10,002 nucleotides of DNA from contig CAMPGU010000144.1 of NCBI GenBank assembly GCA_946885645.1, positions 1 to 10,002 on the forward strand, read 5' to 3'. Source of the DNA: an uncultured Haloferula sp. (GTDB lineage: Bacteria; Verrucomicrobiota; Verrucomicrobiae; Verrucomicrobiales; Akkermansiaceae). The notes below the pieces were generated by a model that saw only the letters and a list, made by a program, of their open reading frames with translations, made no database searches and was not told where the DNA came from. Positions 6,773-10,002 of this stretch are shown here, piece after piece (position 1 is the first letter of the stretch; every line of letters begins with the position of its first letter). A program made the translations under genes and the position numbers.

Positions 6773-9472
6773 TCAGCGGGCCGAGTTTCTCCGGCGGGTC
6801 CGGAAGGCACGCAGGCCGATCAGGACCGCAAAGGGAAGTGCCAGCCACCCGAGTGTCCACGGCAGGCGCTTTTCTACCCCTGCGACGATCTCGGGTCCTG
6901 TCGCCAAAGGGTGGTTCTGGCTGAGGACGAAAGGCGCGTAGCGCAAGACCGCGGCCTCGAAGTCCTCGTCACCTGCCGCTGCTGCGGGCGAGAGGAATTC
7001 CCTCTGGCACTGCCATAGCGCCTGGCCGCTGCGGTCGGAGGCAAGCGCGAGCCGGTAGAAGCGCTCCATGAATTCCGGCGTGGACCGGTCGGATACGGGC
7101 CACAGCGCCACCAGCACTTCCCGCGCGCCCGCCAGCGCGAAGCCTCGCCGCAGGCCGAGCAATCCCTCTCCGGAGACTGCCGTGCCCGCGCCGGATTCGC
7201 AGGAGGAGAGTGTGACCAGCCGCGTCCCGTGAAGGCTCAAGCGCGCGATCTCCGATGGATAGAGCAGGTCGTCATCCGGTGCGAGCGGGGGGGCGTCCGG
7301 CTCCCGCAATGCCGCGCGATGCAAGAGCAGCCCGCCCGAAAACAGGAGATCCGCGTTCTCGTCGAAATCGAGGGCGCTTCCCTGTGCCGGAGTACCGGGG
7401 AGAAAGAAAGCATGACATCCCAGGTGGAGCACGCCGGGGCGGAATGGCATTTCAAGAAGAGCTTTTTCCGTTGCCGCGGCGTTGCGGAGGAAACTCGAGC
7501 CGGGGGGCGCAAGGCCGCGCAGCCGCTTCATCTCTTCCGCCGCCCCCGGCATGTCGTCCAGATCGCCGAGCAAGGCGCTCAGGCGGTCCCCTGCGTGCGC
7601 CCGCTCTTTCTTGGGAAAGGAAGAGACTCCCAGTACCGCCCACGGGACGGAGGAGAGCCGCGCTTCGGGAGATGGACCGCGGAGATCGCGGGCGCTCGTG
7701 ACGGTGGTGATCTGGAGATAGCGGCCGCATAGCGGCATCATGCTTTCGTCCAGTAGCACGGGTAGCGGGAGGAAATGGAGCGCCCCGTCCGGAGAAAAGG
7801 CGATATGCCGGGTTTCCGCGGGCAGTTCCCGCGCGAGCGGTGCCCAGAAGGCGTCGTGCAGGGAGCGTAGCACGCCGCGGAGCTTCAGGACCGGCGGTGG
7901 CGTGTCCCCGCCCGCGAGTTGACGGGCCTTCCAGGAGAGCCGTTTGCGGACAGCGTCCAGGCCGATTTGGAGGTCTTCGGCGCTGCCCAGCGGCACCCAC
8001 TTCGGCGGACCCTGCGGGAGCAGGATGACGGCCCCGTAGCGCTCCTCCGGCTCGGGGGAGACGGTGGTGTAGCGGCAGGTATCGATCAGGGCGGTCCCCG
8101 GCTTCAGGGCGGACTGGAGCGTCTGCCACATCAGACTTCCGGTTTCCAGCTCCCGGTTCGGCTCCAACATCGTGTCCAGAAGGCGGGCCTTCGTCGCGGC
8201 CAGCACGTCCGCGATTCTTCCGCCGTCCCCGGTCGAGCACGCGAGGGAGACCAGATCGAGCCGTTGCAGGAAGTTGAGGCGTTCCCGCTCCGTCCCGTGA
8301 CCGACCAGCTTTTCCAAAAGCCCGATTCCCAGCCGGGTTGCATCGTCGATCTCTTTCACCGCGTCCGCCTTGCCGGCCAGCACGGCATTGCGGGCAAGGT
8401 TACGCGCAGTCTCCGCCACCCGCAGGTGCAGGCGCGGGAGGTGTTTCGCCTGCAATGCCGCGGCCCGCCGCAGGTTCCTTTCGGCGGCTGCGTAGTTTCC
8501 TGCCGCCTGATCCGCGCAGCCGAGATTGTTGAGCGGGGAAATCAGCGCGGGGTGGTCCGGTCCCAGCGAGCTTTCCAGCAACTCCAGCGCTTCGGCAAAT
8601 GCCAGTCGCGCTTGCAGCGGATCGCCGAGGGAGAGGTCGAGCGCGCCGAGGTTATTGAGGTAGGGTGCCGCGCGGAAGGCGTTCTTCCCGCTACCGTGGA
8701 GTGAGAAGGCATCCCCGGCGGTCTTCTCCATTCCCCGGCGGGCTGCGGCGGTCTTCCCCAAGCGCAACTCCGCGAGCGCGAGCTGGCTCTCCAGCGCGAG
8801 CCGCAGCTCCGGCTCCGCAACGGGCAATTCCAGCGCCTCGCGGAAGGCCGCGGCGGCGCGGGCGTGATTGCCCATCGTATGGAGGTAGCGGCCGGAGTAG
8901 CCCAGGCGGCGCGCGCGTGCCTCCGGATCGCTTGCTGGGGTGGTATCGAGGTTTCGCCGGATCAGCTCGTCCGCTTCGGCGTATTTTCCCTGCCCCAGAA
9001 GATTCAGCGCGAGATGATCCCGGCCGAGGGAAAGCGAAGGTTCGCGCTCGTGCTCGGGCAGGCCGCCCCGGAGTTCCAGCACCTTTCTCAAGTGCCCCTC
9101 CGCCTCGGCCGCGCGTCCGAGATCCTGAAGCGTGAGGGCCAGTGCTTCCAGCGCATCCGCACGGCCCGCGGCCCCGGCGGAACTCAGGAGCCCCGTAGCC
9201 TCCTCCAGATGAGCCAGGGCTTCCTCCGGTTTTCCCGCCTGGCGTTCGATGATGCCGAGCGCTTGGAGCGTGGCACCCAGTTCCTTGCCGTTGGCATCGT
9301 TCCGTTCCTTGTCCCGCGCCACCCGCCAGTCCGCGGAAAGCTGTTCCAGTTCCTGTTCCGCAGCCGCCAGATCATTTGCTTCCAGCGCCCGATCCAGATC
9401 GGCACCACGCGATCCTCCTGCCAGCACGCAAATACCGGTCAAGAGTGGCAGGCAGCGGGGAAGGAAGGGCAT
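6773..9472 (-). CDS. Exported TPR-CHAT protein, caspase-like protease domain with C-terminal membrane segment
   Basis: Predicted 899 residues from the ATG at 9472. Residues 1-24 form a signal-like segment (MPFLPRCLPLLTGICVLAGG). Residues about 30-370 are tetratricopeptide-type helical repeats (for example LGIIERQAGKPEEALAHLEE and YLNNLGALDLSLGDPLQARLAF). The C-terminal third is a CHAT domain (Caspase HetF Associated with TPRs): LHFLPLPVLLDE (565-576), then LHLGCHAFF with the predicted catalytic His687, then LVTLSSCESGAG with the predicted nucleophile Cys758, followed by GEGLLGLRRGFALAGAREVLVALWPVSD. The His/Cys dyad is intact. A hydrophobic segment (about 872-890) followed by RAFRTRRRNSAR would anchor the C-terminus, leaving the CHAT domain on the periplasmic side. 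In-frame alternatives start at ATG 9535 (with GGGAG upstream, but rare codons follow) and TTG 9559; I chose 9472 because it gives a normal signal peptide. The substrate is unknown. Confidence 0.88.
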   Translation of the reverse strand: MPFLPRCLPLLTGICVLAGGSRGADLDRALEANDLAAAEQELEQLSADWRVARDKERNDANGKELGATLQALGIIERQAGKPEEALAHLEEATGLLSSAGAAGRADALEALALTLQDLGRAAEAEGHLRKVLELRGGLPEHEREPSLSLGRDHLALNLLGQGKYAEADELIRRNLDTTPASDPEARARRLGYSGRYLHTMGNHARAAAAFREALELPVAEPELRLALESQLALAELRLGKTAAARRGMEKTAGDAFSLHGSGKNAFRAAPYLNNLGALDLSLGDPLQARLAFAEALELLESSLGPDHPALISPLNNLGCADQAAGNYAAAERNLRRAAALQAKHLPRLHLRVAETARNLARNAVLAGKADAVKEIDDATRLGIGLLEKLVGHGTERERLNFLQRLDLVSLACSTGDGGRIADVLAATKARLLDTMLEPNRELETGSLMWQTLQSALKPGTALIDTCRYTTVSPEPEERYGAVILLPQGPPKWVPLGSAEDLQIGLDAVRKRLSWKARQLAGGDTPPPVLKLRGVLRSLHDAFWAPLARELPAETRHIAFSPDGALHFLPLPVLLDESMMPLCGRYLQITTVTSARDLRGPSPEARLSSVPWAVLGVSSFPKKERAHAGDRLSALLGDLDDMPGAAEEMKRLRGLAPPGSSFLRNAAATEKALLEMPFRPGVLHLGCHAFFLPGTPAQGSALDFDENADLLFSGGLLLHRAALREPDAPPLAPDDDLLYPSEIARLSLHGTRLVTLSSCESGAGTAVSGEGLLGLRRGFALAGAREVLVALWPVSDRSTPEFMERFYRLALASDRSGQALWQCQREFLSPAAAAGDEDFEAAVLRYAPFVLSQNHPLATGPEIVAGVEKRLPWTLGWLALPFAVLIGLRAFRTRRRNSAR

Positions 9473-9566
9473 GCCGGAGCGTCGGGAGCGGATCGCAAGC
9501 TGCGGACCTCCCGGCAGCCTGACGCTTCGCAGCATCGTGGATGCGGGCTCCCGGAGCAAGCGCCCC

Positions 9567-10002
9567 TTATTCCGATACGGGTGCCGGCTTCACCTCAACC
9601 CGTAGAAATGCCGTGGAGGCCGACGCCGGGACGGATACGGTGAGGGGCACCAGATCACCCTCCGCCGGACCTTCTGCCACGGTAGCCTCGATCTCCTGCC
9701 AATCGATCAGGTTATCGGACACCTGCACCTTCCACGTCGCGCCGCTGCTCAGGACCTGGGGAGCGCCCGCATTGAAGAGCGATGCGGAAACGCTGAAGGA
9801 AAGGCTCGCTTGGCCACCGCTCACGGAAATGCCCGGGGTAGGGGGCTTGCTGCCGGGATCGGTCCCGTCGCTACCGAAGAAGCTCTCCAGCACGTCCGCG
9901 GCACCGTCCCCATCGGTATCCGGCTCCGGAACCGGCGGTTCCACCTGGACCAGCATGGCGCTGGTCGCCTGATAAGCATTTCCCACCAGGATATCCTCCA
10001 CC
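9567..10002 (-). CDS. C-terminal end of an exported protein with a calcium-binding linker and verrucomicrobial-type C-terminal module (partial)
   Basis: Only the last 145 codons or so are in the window; the gene continues beyond its right edge, so the true start is not visible. The readable part begins with a Gly/Ala-rich segment, then a Pro/Glu-rich linker (PPVPEPDTDGDGAADVLESF) with a DxDGDGxxD motif like thrombospondin type 3 calcium-binding repeats. A beta-sandwich-like module of about 95 residues follows, with WKVQVSDNLIDWQEI and an end resembling AFLRVEVKPA. Modules like this commonly end large secreted proteins in Verrucomicrobiota. The main domain, which would tell the function, is missing. 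No membrane or PEP-CTERM-like sorting signal is seen at the end. It precedes the CHAT gene on the same strand with 94 bases between, so co-transcription is possible. Confidence 0.75.
   Translation of the reverse strand, partial: VEDILVGNAYQATSAMLVQVEPPVPEPDTDGDGAADVLESFFGSDGTDPGSKPPTPGISVSGGQASLSFSVSASLFNAGAPQVLSSGATWKVQVSDNLIDWQEIEATVAEGPAEGDLVPLTVSVPASASTAFLRVEVKPAPVSE

Noticed and set aside
5685..6860. Minus-strand open frame of about 390 codons antisense to the secreted-protein gene.
   Set aside because: The composition is typical of a GC-rich antisense shadow and there is no recognisable domain; the plus-strand frame has a signal peptide and a TPS-like domain.
6773..9472. TPR-CHAT protein as part of a type III-E CRISPR (Craspase) or gasdermin defence system.
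   Set aside because: There is no CRISPR array, no Cas7-11-like gene and no gasdermin-like small gene nearby, and the protein appears to be exported.
9410..9472. Lipoprotein signal (lipobox) in the CHAT protein around LLTGIC.
   Set aside because: Ile sits directly before the cysteine, where a lipobox needs Gly, Ala or Ser, so an ordinary signal peptide or anchor is more likely.

Overview
The window is GC-rich (roughly low 60s percent by eye) and densely coded, with seven protein genes and no gene-free stretch longer than about 110 bases. The gene content suggests a Gram-negative bacterium of the PVC group, most likely Verrucomicrobiota (a Luteolibacter/Haloferula-like relative). The reasons are a secreted cyclophilin and a second exported protein that both carry 'benchmark' style C-terminal modules (fxxSTDLxxW / vqvSDNLIDW), a DxDGDG calcium-binding linker, a filamentous-haemagglutinin-like export domain, a TPR-CHAT protein and an atypical sigma factor, together with weak Shine-Dalgarno sequences at most starts. 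This taxonomic call is inference. No rRNA, tRNA, CRISPR array, insertion sequence or attachment site was seen.

Layout. Positions 1-35 hold a rho-independent terminator for the leftward strand. Five genes then lie on the minus strand and are read from about 5543 down to 54: an ECF-like sigma factor (4620-5543), a single-pass membrane protein (3983-4579), an AI-2E/PerM-family membrane protein (2506-3900), a secreted cyclophilin-type peptidyl-prolyl isomerase (1244-2470), and 3-isopropylmalate dehydrogenase leuB (54-1157). The gaps between them are 40, 82, 35 and 86 bases, so they could be one long transcript or two or three shorter ones ending at the terminator.

An AT-rich 111-base divergent intergenic region (5544-5654) separates the sigma factor from a plus-strand gene for a small haemagglutinin-type secreted protein (5655-6770). 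That gene meets a minus-strand TPR-CHAT protease-like gene (6773-9472) tail to tail, with only two bases between the stop codons. Upstream of the CHAT gene on the same strand is the 3' end of a gene for a large exported protein (9567 to the window edge).

How the genes may work together. leuB, the AI-2E family protein and the isomerase look like ordinary chromosomal genes. The region from about 3983 to 9472 looks like a more specialised unit: an atypical sigma factor with a co-directional single-pass membrane protein (position and topology of an anti-sigma factor, but no recognisable anti-sigma motif), a divergent secreted TPS-like protein, and an exported, probably membrane-anchored CHAT protein with its His/Cys dyad intact. 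A link between haemagglutinin-type secreted proteins and TPR-CHAT proteins is recalled from other phyla. Here it is a hypothesis based on proximity, and it is the most interesting thing in the window.
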